Assembly: GCA_036389395.1 (NCBI GenBank)
Contig: DASVPY010000062.1
Location: 112,407 to 176,406 of the forward strand
Length of the DNA: 64,000 nt
From: QHXQ01 sp036389395
Lineage (GTDB): Bacteria > Acidobacteriota > Blastocatellia > Pyrinomonadales > Pyrinomonadaceae
Reading direction: 5' to 3'
Shown: positions 7,924-17,122 of the stretch, one piece after another
Layout of the letters: every line of letters starts with the position of its first letter
Numbering within the stretch: the stretch's first letter is position 1
Program-made: the position numbers and the translations under genes
The notes under the pieces: generated by a model
What the model was told of the DNA's origin: nothing
What the model saw: only the letters and a program-made list of their open reading frames with translations
Databases searched by the model: none

Positions 7924-9329
7924 TTCGTCTGCCCTCCTTCGCTCTGCTGCGCCGCGCCCGGCGCGCTGCCGCCCGTGCGCATCGCTTCGGGCAGGTAGTT
8001 GATGGCGACGCGGTTCGTGTCGGCGAAGTACTTGCGCACGGCGCGCTGCACGTCGGCCGCGGTGACGGCTTGCAGCCGCGCGATGTCGGTGTTGGCGCGG
8101 TTCGGATCGCGGAGCAGGACGGCGGCGTCGCCCAAGGCGTTCGCCTTGCCGTTGTTCGTCTCGCGCTGGCGCAGTTGGTTGGTGATGAGTTGGTTCTTCG
8201 CCTTCTCAAGCTCGGCGGCGGGGACGGGCGCGTCTTGCAGCTTCCTGACCTCGGCGGCCAGCGCGCGCTCCGCCTCTTCGGGCTTCTTGCCCGAACCGAG
8301 GATCGCGTAGAGCACGAAGAGGCTCATGTCTTCGCGCAGGTCTGCGTAGGTGTTCACGCTCTGCGCGATCTGCTGCTCGTAGACGAGCGTCTGGTAGAGC
8401 CGCGACGACTCGCCGGCCGACAATATCGCGTCCACGACGCGCAGGGCGTCGGCGTCGGCGTCCGCCTTCGCCGGCACGAGGTAGGTGAAGGCGACGGCCG
8501 GCAGCGGCACGTTCTGGCCGTACTCGGTGAAGCGCGCCTCCTTGGCGCGCGCCGGCTCTTTGACCTGCACGCGCGGCAGCGGCGCGGCCGGCTTCGGGAT
8601 GCCGGCGAAATACTTGTCCACCCAAGCGTCGAGTTGCTTCTGCTCGAAGTCGCCGACGACGACGAGCGTGGCGTTGTCGGGCCGGTAGTAGGTCGCGTGG
8701 AAGGCGCGCACGTCTTCGAGCGAGGCGGCGTCGAGGTCTTCTATGCTGCCGATGCCGGGGCGGCGATAAGGATGCGTGGTGAACGAGCGCTGCTCGATCA
8801 GATAATTGAAGCGGCCGTAAGGCGGCGCGAGCACGCTCGAACGGAACTCCTCTTTGACGACTTCGCGCTCCGACTTGAAGTTGGCCTCGTCCACGTTGAG
8901 CGCGGCGAGGCGGTCGGCCTCGGCCCAGAGCAACGTCTCCAAGTAGTTCGAGGGCACGACCTCGTAGTAGACCGTCACGTCGTCGGCCGTGAAGGCGTTG
9001 TTGTAGCCGCCCACGTCCTCCGTCAGCCGATCCATCATCTCAGACTTCATGTGCTTCGTGCTCTTGAACATCAGGTGCTCGAACAGGTGCGCGAAGCCGC
9101 TCCGGCCCTCTGGGTCGTCCTTCGAGCCGACGTGATACCAGACCTGTATGGCGACGGTGGGGCTGGACTTGTCGGGCGCGCTCAAGATGCGCAGCCCATT
9201 CTTGAGCGTGCGCTCGGTGTAGTTCAGGCGCGGCACTTGCACCTGCTGCGCGCTGATCTGCGCGCCGAGCGCGACGGCGAGCGCGAGGCCCGCGCCGGCC
9301 CTTCGGATTAACGAACGAATGCGAAGCAT
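7920..9329 (-). CDS. M16 family zinc metallopeptidase, catalytic subunit
   Basis: A 469-aa exported protein. The signal peptide (AGLALAVALGAQISAQ) follows the ATG at 9329; the open frame continues upstream, but that part lacks sense. The zinc-binding motif is intact: H81-L-F-E84-H85 in GFAHLFEHLMFK, with the distal glutamate expected in the ALNVDEANFKSEREVVKEEF segment. It is first in an operon with the non-catalytic M16 subunit and the HEAT-like protein, all coupled by ATGA overlaps. The likely role is degradation of peptides or unfolded proteins in the cell envelope. Confidence 0.92.
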   Translation of the reverse strand: MLRIRSLIRRAGAGLALAVALGAQISAQQVQVPRLNYTERTLKNGLRILSAPDKSSPTVAIQVWYHVGSKDDPEGRSGFAHLFEHLMFKSTKHMKSEMMDRLTEDVGGYNNAFTADDVTVYYEVVPSNYLETLLWAEADRLAALNVDEANFKSEREVVKEEFRSSVLAPPYGRFNYLIEQRSFTTHPYRRPGIGSIEDLDAASLEDVRAFHATYYRPDNATLVVVGDFEQKQLDAWVDKYFAGIPKPAAPLPRVQVKEPARAKEARFTEYGQNVPLPAVAFTYLVPAKADADADALRVVDAILSAGESSRLYQTLVYEQQIAQSVNTYADLREDMSLFVLYAILGSGKKPEEAERALAAEVRKLQDAPVPAAELEKAKNQLITNQLRQRETNNGKANALGDAAVLLRDPNRANTDIARLQAVTAADVQRAVRKYFADTNRVAINYLPEAMRTGGSAPGAAQQSEGGQTK

Positions 9330-9735
9330 AAGGTTAGTCGCTCCCGAACTGTGTGGCTCGTGGCTGGGAGAGCGGTCGGCTGCCTGAAGGCAGGCGAGCG
9401 ACCGCCGGTTGATACCGCCGCTAGGATGCGCCCCGCGCGCCCGCGTGTTGCACCGAAACCGGCGGCGGGCGCGGCCGCGTAACAGTCGCGGCGCGGGCAC
9501 GTGCAATTTCTGTCCGCCCTGATCTTAGTATAAAATGGCGCTCGTAGGCGACTGCGCACGAGACCGCCGGGCTTATTTCAGGTGCGGTCACTTACGCGGC
9601 CGCTTATCTTGTCTTCAGCGGTTAAGGCGAAATGTGGCGGACAGGCGCGTTCAACTTGAGGGACGAACCTCCGACGAGTCGGCCGGCAAACAGTTCACCG
9701 GTTGATCTTTAAAACAGCCGGGATGAGCTTTCTCC
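9330..9735. other. Intergenic region with hairpin
   Basis: I see no gene in these 406 bp, which separate the divergent M16 operon and toxin-antitoxin pair. A cruciform-like hairpin lies at 9372-9405 (outer stem GCGGTCG/CGACCGC, inner stem GCCTG/CAGGC). Both neighbouring promoters should be here. The AT-rich stretch at 9528-9536 (TAGTATAAAAT) is the likeliest promoter core, but I could not match a good -35 box. Confidence 0.5.
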
Positions 9736-10021
9736 ATGAGCGTCGAAGGCATCATCTGGCTGAGAGCCGTGGTTGATAAGCTTGCCGTCAAACACCGTGT
9801 CGAGACCTACGAGGTCGAAGAGCTTTTAGCCGGCCGGCCGAAGTTCAGGTTCATGGAAAGGGGCGAGCGCGAAGGCGAGAACGTCTACATGGCGCTCGGA
9901 CAAACGGCTGCGGGCCGCTATCTGACCGTGCTCTTCATTCGCAAACAGACGAAAGAAGCTCTGATTCTGAGCGCCAGGGATATGGCGGACAGGGGAGAGG
10001 AAGATGTATGGCAGAAAGTAA
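9736..10021 (+). pseudogene. BrnT-like toxin gene, frameshifted near its 3' end
   Basis: The first 85 residues match the BrnT-type RNase toxin pattern: YMALGQTAAGRYLTVLFIRK followed by ALILSARDMADR. As it stands the frame then reads GEEDVWQKVSHRS and runs on to 10131, overlapping 124 bp of the antitoxin in the wrong frame. If one G is removed from the GGGG run at 9992-9995, the protein ends RERKMYGRK-stop, the usual family C-terminus (RERRxYGRK), with TAA at 10019-10021 just inside the antitoxin start. I infer a +1 insertion that replaces the C-terminus by an unrelated tail of about 45 residues. It could be a genuine inactivating mutation or a sequencing error in a G-run. Confidence 0.72.
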
Positions 10022-10280
10022 GCCACAGGAGTTGCCGGCCTTCGCCTCGCTCGACGAGTTGGTCGAGTTCTTCGACTCCCACGACATGGGCGCATACGAG
10101 GAAAGCTTGCCGGAAGCTCACTTTGACGTGAGCCTGAAAAGAAGGACGCACCTCGTCGCCATTGACGAAGAGATCAGCGGCAAGCTGACGGAAATTGCCG
10201 AGCGGGAACACGTGCCGGCCGAAGCACTTGTTAATTTCTGGCTGCGGGAAAAACTTTCTGATTATCCGGACAAGGCATAA
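10008..10280 (+). CDS. CopG/BrnA-type antitoxin
   Basis: A 90-aa protein with the pattern of antitoxins paired with BrnT-like toxins: an N-terminal toxin-binding segment LDELVEFFDSHDMGAYEESLPEAHFDV and a C-terminal ribbon-helix-helix-like part (RRTHLVAIDEEISGKLTEIAEREHVPAEALVNFWLREKL). It would bind the toxin and repress the shared promoter. Its ATG at 10008 overlaps the inferred original toxin stop by 14 bases. The antitoxin frame is intact while the toxin is shifted, as expected when a toxin decays first. Confidence 0.82.
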   Translation: MAESKPQELPAFASLDELVEFFDSHDMGAYEESLPEAHFDVSLKRRTHLVAIDEEISGKLTEIAEREHVPAEALVNFWLREKLSDYPDKA

Positions 10281-10300
10281 CCGGCGCGGGTTGGGACTTG

Positions 10301-11938
10301 ATGGCTAGCGGTCTCGTTATTCACGTCGAAGTCGGCCCGGAGCGGCACACGGAGGTGCTGGCAGGGGAGCGCATACGCATCGGCGCGGGCGCGGACTGCG
10401 CCCTGCGCTTCCAGCCCGACCTCCTGCCGCAGACGCCCCCGCTCCTGCTCGAACTCGCCCGCACCAACGGCGCGTACCGCGTCGCCGACTTCGACCGCAC
10501 GCTCCGGCTCACGCACAACGGCGCGCCCTTAAAGGCGGGGCGCGAGATCGCCGACGGCGATCAGGTGCAGCTCGCCGGCACGGAGCTGACGCTGCAATTC
10601 TTCCCCCTGAGCGCGCCGCCCGCGCTCGTGCCCGAACGCCAGCGCGGCGTCCACGTCGCGCCCTTCATCGAGGACGCGGCCCTCGAGGCGGCGGCCACGG
10701 CCCGGCGCGACGACGCCAAAGTCTTCCTGCGCGAGTTCACGCGCGAGCTGCTGCGCGAGATCAACCTGAGCACCAAGCTGCTCGTGCTCCTGTTCGCCGT
10801 GGCGCTCGTCGGCGGCACGCTCTACCTCGGCTTCGCCGCCTTCCGCGAGTTGAAGCAGGGGCGGCGGCAGATCGAGGCGCAGAACCAGCAGATCGCGCAG
10901 CTCAACCAGCAGATCAGGAACTCGCAGCAGCAGTTCGAGCAGGTGGACAAGAGCAACAAGGACATCATCTATTCCTTGTCGCTCGCGCCGAAGCTGCGCA
11001 GCGAGTACGGCGCGGGCGTCTGCCTGATCTCCGGCACGTACATCTTCGTCGAGACAAGCACGGGGCGACCCTTGCGCTACCCGGAGACGCAGCCGACGCC
11101 GTCCGCCGACGCCACGCCCGCCGAGAGCGAGGGCGCGCCCTTCCTGACGGCCGAGGGGCGCGGCCCCGTCGCCGAGTTCCCTTACGTCGGCACGGGCTTC
11201 CACGTCGGCGGCGGCTACGTCGTGACGAACCGGCACGTCGCCGCCGAGCCGTGGGTGGCGGACGAGCGCTCGCTGGTCTTCGGCAGCACGGTCAGCGGCA
11301 AGCCGCGCGTGACGAAGCTGGTCGCATACTTTCCGGGTCAGCGCCAACCTTACGTGCTGCGCCTGCGCCAGATCGCGCCGCGCGATGACCTGGCCGTCTG
11401 CACGTTCGACCTGGCCGACGAGACGGCGGCGGCGACGACGCTCCCCGCGCTGCCGCTCGACAGCGAGTCGGAGGCGGCGGCCGTGGGTAAGGCGGTCGTG
11501 CTGATGGGCTACCCTTCGGGGCCTGACCGCATCCTCGCGTCTTTGCCGGACGAGGACGCGAACAACATCAAGCAGCGGTTCGGCTCGTCGGTGGACGTGC
11601 TCGTCGGGCGGCTCGCGGAGTTGAACTTGATCAAGCCGCTGACGACGCAGGGGCACATCACGGACTTCGAGGCGCACCGCATCATCTACGACGCGCGCAC
11701 GGCCGAGGGCGGGTCGGGCGCGCCGCTCTTCGGCCAGTCGGGGCGCGTCATCGGCGTCAACTTCGCCATCTTCACGGAGATTCAGGACGCCAACTTCGCC
11801 GTCCCCATCCGCTACGCCATCGCCCTGCTGCAACGCGCCGGCTGGAAGCCCGCCACGCCCGACACCGAGACGGCGACCAACAGCAACACCCCGCCCAAAG
11901 ACGCACGCACCGCCGCCGCGTCGAACCAGAACCGCTAA
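10301..11938 (+). CDS. FHA domain - transmembrane - trypsin-like serine protease
   Basis: A 545-aa protein. Residues 1-105 look like a forkhead-associated phosphopeptide-binding domain (IRIGAGADCALRF .. NGAPLKAGREIADGDQVQLAG). A single membrane helix at about 160-182 (LLVLLFAVALVGGTLYLGF) is followed by a Q-rich coiled coil (QIEAQNQQIAQLNQQI) and a chymotrypsin-fold protease. The catalytic triad is visible: H312 in VVTNRHVA, D363 in RDDLAVCTF and S472 in EGGSGAPLFG. No PDZ domain follows, unlike DegP. The layout suggests a cytoplasmic FHA sensor and an extracytoplasmic protease. Start: ATG at 10301 is preferred over the TTG one codon upstream. It follows the antitoxin by 20 bp. Confidence 0.85.
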   Translation: MASGLVIHVEVGPERHTEVLAGERIRIGAGADCALRFQPDLLPQTPPLLLELARTNGAYRVADFDRTLRLTHNGAPLKAGREIADGDQVQLAGTELTLQFFPLSAPPALVPERQRGVHVAPFIEDAALEAAATARRDDAKVFLREFTRELLREINLSTKLLVLLFAVALVGGTLYLGFAAFRELKQGRRQIEAQNQQIAQLNQQIRNSQQQFEQVDKSNKDIIYSLSLAPKLRSEYGAGVCLISGTYIFVETSTGRPLRYPETQPTPSADATPAESEGAPFLTAEGRGPVAEFPYVGTGFHVGGGYVVTNRHVAAEPWVADERSLVFGSTVSGKPRVTKLVAYFPGQRQPYVLRLRQIAPRDDLAVCTFDLADETAAATTLPALPLDSESEAAAVGKAVVLMGYPSGPDRILASLPDEDANNIKQRFGSSVDVLVGRLAELNLIKPLTTQGHITDFEAHRIIYDARTAEGGSGAPLFGQSGRVIGVNFAIFTEIQDANFAVPIRYAIALLQRAGWKPATPDTETATNSNTPPKDARTAAASNQNR

Positions 11939-11981
11939 AGCGGACTACAGAGCGTCCGTTGTGCTGCGTCGCGGCAGGCCG

Positions 11982-12887
11982 CTAACGCTCTTCATCCGGC
12001 GCACCCGCCGAGCGCGCGTGACGCCCGGCCCAGGTCGCTTCGTACAACTCCGCCCTGGTCGCCGGGTCGGCGGACTGGTATTCGCGCGTGCGGTTGTCTG
12101 AGACGAGCAGGTTCTCCTGCTCGCCGCTGCGGAACGTGTGGCTCTCGCGCCAGGACTCTTTTTCGTAAGCCCGGCCGTCGCGCCCGACCACGAGCGCGCG
12201 CAACTTCATCGCGGCGAGTTGCCTGGTCAGCCCTTGGTTCCCGCTCTCAAACTTCATCGCGTCCTCTTTACTCTCGATGCGCCCGACTCTGAGGCGCAGC
12301 AGCAGCTCGCGCGCCATGAGGAAGGCGTTTGTGCGGAGGTGCGGGTTCGGGAAAGGGGGGAAGTGGCGACGGTACAGACGCAAGAGCCGCCACTCCTTCC
12401 AGTACGGCGCGGCGGGGAACGGACGCAGCCCGCGCCGCAGGCGACCCAGCGTGTCGCGCGCATACGTGAACGGGGTTACGTTGTGCACCGCGAGCGCGCG
12501 CGTGTGTAGGCTCTCGTACGTGCCCGTCGCGCCGACCGCCCCGATGCCGGCGCGTAAGTGCCCGCGCAACTTCCCCAGCCAGTCGTCGCACAGCAATATG
12601 CTGTGCGAGTTGAGAAAGCAGAAGTGCTCGTAAGGGAACGCCCGGACGGCTGCGAAGTAGGCGGGGATGTCCTGCACGGGCCGCGGCAGGAACAGGGTGC
12701 GACAGTCCAGCCCTCCGAGCAGCGCGCGATACGCGGCCAACTCCGCCTCGCCCCCGAAGCCGTTGAAGACGACCAACAGCCGGTGTGCCGCCCCGCTCCG
12801 CCGACTCTCATAGGACGCGAGGAACCGCCTGAACGGCTCCACGCCGAGCCGCGCCCAGACCAGATGGACTACGCCAATCTCCGACAT
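11982..12887 (-). CDS. Glycosyltransferase-like protein (GT-A type), uncertain
   Basis: A 301-aa cytoplasmic protein. The N-terminal segment IGVVHLVWARLGVEPFRRFLASY, then RLLVVFNGF and FCFLNSHSILLCDDWLGKL, resembles the nucleotide-sugar-binding half of family 2 or rhamnan-type glycosyltransferases, in which the acidic pair near CDDW would hold the metal. The region HLRTNAFLMARELL and the later ESGNQGLTRQL also fit. The identification rests on pattern only. It is co-directional with the CHAT gene, 108 bp downstream of it, and may be transcribed with it. Confidence 0.55.
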   Translation of the reverse strand: MSEIGVVHLVWARLGVEPFRRFLASYESRRSGAAHRLLVVFNGFGGEAELAAYRALLGGLDCRTLFLPRPVQDIPAYFAAVRAFPYEHFCFLNSHSILLCDDWLGKLRGHLRAGIGAVGATGTYESLHTRALAVHNVTPFTYARDTLGRLRRGLRPFPAAPYWKEWRLLRLYRRHFPPFPNPHLRTNAFLMARELLLRLRVGRIESKEDAMKFESGNQGLTRQLAAMKLRALVVGRDGRAYEKESWRESHTFRSGEQENLLVSDNRTREYQSADPATRAELYEATWAGRHARSAGAPDEER

Positions 12888-12995
12888 GCGCTCTCCACGC
12901 CACGCCGGGCGCGAAAATCGCGAAGGGCGTGCGCGGCATGAGGCGCTGCGGCAGCGCCACCGCCACAGTTAACTGCCCACGTGCGCAGTCGGGGC

Positions 12996-15900
12996 TTATT
13001 GTGGCAGTGTCGCAAGGGCCCGGTTGATTTCATTGACGAGGCCTTGGGCTTTTGCCTCCTCTTTCGCGGCGCGGCCCTGGTAGTGGTGGAAGTCGCGCAA
13101 GGCGGCCTCGGCATAAGCCCGCGCGCTGAGCAGACCGGCGCGCTGCTGGGCCGGCTGGTCATCCCTTGCTGCCGCCTGGGCATACATGATGGCCATGCTG
13201 AGGCGCGTTTGGCCAGCGCCGTAATGGTTGCCGGCCTTTTCCTCATAATGCGCGTCTTGTTCGAAATGCTCGCGGGCCTTGTCCAGTTGTCCAACGTCCG
13301 CGTAGAGATTGCCCAACACGTTGTGCATTGGCGCAAGCTCAGTCAAGGCGTCCTCTGGACACAGTTGTAGCCCTTCGAGGTAATGCGCTTCCGCCGCTTG
13401 GGCATGACGTAGCAAAGTCTCTACTGGCTCTTTTCGTTGGCGCGCTTCGCGGAAGCGCGCGTGATGCACCATGCCGATATGCTTGATACACTTGGAGCGG
13501 CCTAAGGCGTCGTTCGGATTGTGTAAACCCAGGCTGCGCCGATAGGCCGCCTCGGCAGCGTCGAGATCACGGATGGCGGGGAGGTTCTTGTAAGCATGGC
13601 CGAGGTTGAATTCAGCAACGGCCTCGGATGGCTTATCGCCGATGCGCCGGAGTATGCGAACAACTTCCTGATAATGTTTAACGCACTCGGCATCATTGGC
13701 TTCACTCAGAATTTGGCCGAACGTCCCAAGGCACATTGCCAGTGTGTGCAGTCGGGTGCGGTGCTTGTTGTCGAGCGGCGCGTCCGCAGATAGGGCCATG
13801 AGGGAAGCCGTTCTCTGGCGATGTAGCTCAACCACCTTCTCCTGAAGTGCGGCGGCTTTGGCGAGGTCGTGCTCGTGGTGCCGCGCCAGACCGACGCGGT
13901 ACACCATGACCAGACTGTATTCGTCTTCACGACTCGGGATAGGTTCGTCGTCGTCGGTGCAGTAGTCGGGGCGGATCTCCTCGACCAGCCTCGCCCATTC
14001 TGCCCCGCGCCCTTGGTAATCGTAAAGGATGTGCAGGCCCTGCATACAGGAAATGACCCGCGACCACCATTGGTTCCGGCGGGCGAGGCGGCGGGCGTGT
14101 AGAAGGTTGGCTTCCTCCAGTCCCAGCAAGTTAATCACGCCGTGATTCCCTTCAGCGAACTGCTGGTGGTAATAGTTACCCAATGCGCCAACCGCCTCGA
14201 CCCAAGCGCGGAGGGCGGCTTGGGAGGTGGAGCGGCCGGCTTGGCCGTCGTAGTGGCGGGTGAAGAGTTGGCGCAGGAACCACGGCAGCGCGGGATGGAT
14301 GGTGAACCAAGTCTCGCCGAGATGGGTGAGCAGGCCGGTGTCCGTCGCGCGTTCAAGCAGGCTGGTGAGTTGCTCCTTGCTCCTGTCCTTTAGCTCCGGC
14401 AGGGCGTGTTCGACGGCTCCGCCCATCCAGTGTAGGGCATCGACATCCACCGTGCCTTGGAAGAGGTGCAGGAGGGCGATGATGGGGAGTTCGTCGTCCT
14501 GGAAGGCGTGGCGGAAGCCGTAGTTGAGGGACGCGCCGAGGGACTTATCGCGGCCCTGCTGTTCGTCGGCGTCTTCGATCTGTTGCTCGCCACTGCGGAT
14601 GGCTTCCACGAAGTCCGTGATGCGCTGCCGGCCGCGCAGACCCGCTTTGATCGCCTGGCCCACGAGCACGCGCAGCGTGAGCGGGTTGCCGGCGCAGTAG
14701 TCGAGCAGCGGCTGCCAGTCGGCGATCTCCAAACGCTTGAGACCTTTCTCGCGGCCCAGCTTGCGGGCGAGCCGGGCCGCGTCCGAGTTCCTCATGCGCG
14801 GCATGGCGATGCGATGCGGGATGCCGCCCAGCCACTTGGCTTCGTCGCGCCGCGAGGTGAGGAGTATCTTCACCTTGCTGGCGGCGTCGAGCTTGATCTG
14901 TTGGAGGAAGTCTCGGAGTTCATGCTGCTCGTCGGCCGTCCACTGCGATTCCGCGCCTTCCGGGAAACCGGCCACCGGCTCGACGTTGTCCCAAATCCAG
15001 AGGACGAGGAACGTGCGCAGGATACGCTTGACGATCTGCAAACGTTCGGCCGGATCATTCTGCGCAGTCCAATCAACGGCCGGATTTTCTAAGAACGCGG
15101 CGAGTGGCTGTCCTACTTGGTTGAGCAGGTCGTCGAGGTCGGTGTGGCTCGCGAAGGAGGCGAGCAGGACGCGCGGGCGCGCGCCCAGCCCGCCGGTGAC
15201 GGCATACCAGCGGGCAAACTCGACGGCGGTGGAGCTTTTCCCTTGCCCGGCGTAGGCGTGCAGGAGGACGACGCGGTGCTCGTCGAACGCGCGGTCTAGC
15301 GCGAGGATCGTCTCGTCTCGGCCGACGAAGCCTTCCTCCGGGACGTAACGCAGCAGGAGGCGGTTGAGCTGGACGGGATCGAGTTCCGGCTGCCCGCCCA
15401 GCGCGGCCGCGGGCGCGGCGGGGCAAAGCTCGATGGGCGCGGCTTCGTAGGCGACGGGCACGAACCAGTCCTGAAGCGGCCGGGGCTGGAGTCTGACCCA
15501 GCGCTCGGGGTTAAGGTGGAGGTGCTTGCGCCCCTCTGTGGCAGCTTGGCCGAAGCCGCGGCCGCCGGCCAGCGCGGCGTAGAGCTGCCCGATGTATTGC
15601 GCGGCGGTGACGACGTAGACGCTGTAACGCATCCCCAAGACGGCGGGGATGCCCTGATCAACGACCGCCTGTGCGAGCGACCCGATGGCGCGGACTTCTT
15701 CATGAACGTCCCCGGCCGTTCTCGGCGCGACGGTGGCCTCGTGCATCGCGGACTGGCAGGCGTTGAGCACGAGGACGGGCACGCCGTTGCCGTGGAGGAG
15801 TTGACCGAGCGTCTGGCCGTCCACGGGCCGCACCCCGTCTTCGCCGGGGTGCTCGAAGAGCAGATAGCCGCGCTTGCCTGTCTTCCCGCCGCCGAGCGTG

Positions 15901-16661
15901 AGGCTGGACAGCGTGCCGAGCCAGTCGGCGAGCTTCGACTTGCTCAAGTCGGCGTAGATGCCGTGGCCGTCGAAGTGGACGATGTGAAAGGGTCGGCCGG
16001 CTTCCCTTGCGTCGGCGAGTTCTTTCTGTAAGCGCTCGAACGTGGGCGGACGCAGCGCCTTGATGTCGAAGCGGGCGCGCTCCGGGCCGAGGTCTTGCAG
16101 GAGGCGGTTGGCCACGGCCCGCAGTTCGACATCCCGCGTGCCGCTGGGGCGGCACGCGACGTAGAGGAGCCGGATGCGGCCGTCCTGCGCCGGCGGGACG
16201 CGGACGAAGGCGACGTTGGGCTTCGACTCGACGCGGACGAACGTTTTCACTTGGAGGGAAATGGGCGCGTCCATTTTCGGGTCGCGCATCAGTTCCCACG
16301 GGATCGAAGCGGCCTCGGCCACGCCGGTGGTGATTTCGACGCGCAGCTCGGCGAGGTCATTGCGGATCGAAAACCAGATGGCCTGCGTGTCGCCGTTGGC
16401 GGCCAGGACCTTCGTGTAAAGCTCTTCGCCGCGGGCCCTCATCCGCTCCTCGATCTGCTCGACGGCGACGGCTTCGACCACGTCGGCGTGCCGGAGGTAG
16501 TCTTCCAAGTACCAGCGGATGTCTTCCTGCTCCTGCTCGGTGAGGGCGAACTCGATGTCGGCCTCGGCTTCCAAGGCCGGTTGCTCGGGCCGCTTCAAAG
16601 TGAGGCGGACGAGGTAGCGACCATCTTTCGGGGCGTCCTGGCGAATGTGAAGTGAGGTCAT
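12996..16661 (-). CDS. CHAT protease - STAND NTPase - TPR protein
   Basis: A 1221-aa multidomain protein. The N-terminal third is a caspase-like CHAT protease with the His motif HFDGHG (H229/H233) and the Cys motif LNACQSA (C302). It is followed by an NB-ARC/STAND-type NTPase: FVGRDETI entry, Walker A AYAGQGKSS with K475, Walker B VLWIWDNV, a sensor-like LLTSRR, and CAGNPLTLRVL. A helical region leads to roughly six C-terminal TPR units (for example MHNVLGNLYADVGQLDKAREHFEQ). This is the architecture of signal-triggered proteases of bacterial immunity and programmed cell death: TPR sensor, NTPase switch, CHAT effector. The ATG at 16661 is preferred to a TTG at 16685 because AGGAAAG lies 11 bases before it. 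A promoter candidate lies at 16872-16901. No clear partner gene is adjacent. Confidence 0.9.
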   Translation of the reverse strand: MTSLHIRQDAPKDGRYLVRLTLKRPEQPALEAEADIEFALTEQEQEDIRWYLEDYLRHADVVEAVAVEQIEERMRARGEELYTKVLAANGDTQAIWFSIRNDLAELRVEITTGVAEAASIPWELMRDPKMDAPISLQVKTFVRVESKPNVAFVRVPPAQDGRIRLLYVACRPSGTRDVELRAVANRLLQDLGPERARFDIKALRPPTFERLQKELADAREAGRPFHIVHFDGHGIYADLSKSKLADWLGTLSSLTLGGGKTGKRGYLLFEHPGEDGVRPVDGQTLGQLLHGNGVPVLVLNACQSAMHEATVAPRTAGDVHEEVRAIGSLAQAVVDQGIPAVLGMRYSVYVVTAAQYIGQLYAALAGGRGFGQAATEGRKHLHLNPERWVRLQPRPLQDWFVPVAYEAAPIELCPAAPAAALGGQPELDPVQLNRLLLRYVPEEGFVGRDETILALDRAFDEHRVVLLHAYAGQGKSSTAVEFARWYAVTGGLGARPRVLLASFASHTDLDDLLNQVGQPLAAFLENPAVDWTAQNDPAERLQIVKRILRTFLVLWIWDNVEPVAGFPEGAESQWTADEQHELRDFLQQIKLDAASKVKILLTSRRDEAKWLGGIPHRIAMPRMRNSDAARLARKLGREKGLKRLEIADWQPLLDYCAGNPLTLRVLVGQAIKAGLRGRQRITDFVEAIRSGEQQIEDADEQQGRDKSLGASLNYGFRHAFQDDELPIIALLHLFQGTVDVDALHWMGGAVEHALPELKDRSKEQLTSLLERATDTGLLTHLGETWFTIHPALPWFLRQLFTRHYDGQAGRSTSQAALRAWVEAVGALGNYYHQQFAEGNHGVINLLGLEEANLLHARRLARRNQWWSRVISCMQGLHILYDYQGRGAEWARLVEEIRPDYCTDDDEPIPSREDEYSLVMVYRVGLARHHEHDLAKAAALQEKVVELHRQRTASLMALSADAPLDNKHRTRLHTLAMCLGTFGQILSEANDAECVKHYQEVVRILRRIGDKPSEAVAEFNLGHAYKNLPAIRDLDAAEAAYRRSLGLHNPNDALGRSKCIKHIGMVHHARFREARQRKEPVETLLRHAQAAEAHYLEGLQLCPEDALTELAPMHNVLGNLYADVGQLDKAREHFEQDAHYEEKAGNHYGAGQTRLSMAIMYAQAAARDDQPAQQRAGLLSARAYAEAALRDFHHYQGRAAKEEAKAQGLVNEINRALATLPQ

Positions 16662-17122
16662 GCTGCGAACTTTCCTTTTGCTCAAGGGGTAGGTAGCTCA
16701 GGGCCAACGGGAGCAGGAAGCGTCGCCTTTTGGGCCGCGGGTCGTGCAACCGGAACGTGCCGGCCGCACCGCTATGTCCTTGGAGTTGTGAAATACGTCG
16801 AACCGGGAACTGCCCACTCGTGTCCGGTACTTCACCGGGCGGCTAACACATAAGAGACCGAAAGAGCCGGTATAATACCGCCGAAGGTCGTGTTTCGCCA
16901 AGAGTTTTGGTCTATCTCGTGCGGGCGGTTGTGACCGAAATTGATTGGTTATACGGCGGCGCGGGGCGTGGGGTTGTGACAATCGGGAAGGCGTCACAGG
17001 GCTTGGGGCGCGGCGGCGCGCGCGCGGCTATGCTGTCGCGCGCCGTGGGTTTAGTTCTTTGACAGAGTGTTTGCCGACAGGCTAACCTTCGGTCTTTGCG
17101 CGACGGGGCCGGACGCCGGCCT
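16662..17122. other. Intergenic region between divergent genes
   Basis: I find no convincing gene in these 461 bp. They hold the promoter candidate of the CHAT-STAND gene (16872-16901, minus strand) and presumably the promoter of the GT39 gene. The CHAT leader would be about 200 nt long. No repeat or RNA structure stood out. Confidence 0.5.
16872..16901 (-). promoter_or_regulatory. Sigma-70-like promoter of the CHAT-STAND gene
   Basis: On the minus strand TTGGCG (16901-16896), an 18-bp spacer and TATTAT (16877-16872) form a plausible sigma-70-type promoter in an otherwise GC-rich space, pointing at the gene that starts at 16661. Confidence 0.5.

Noticed and set aside
9981..10131. Authentic 45-residue C-terminus of the toxin
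   Set aside because: It is the out-of-frame reading of the antitoxin; a one-base correction restores the usual family end.
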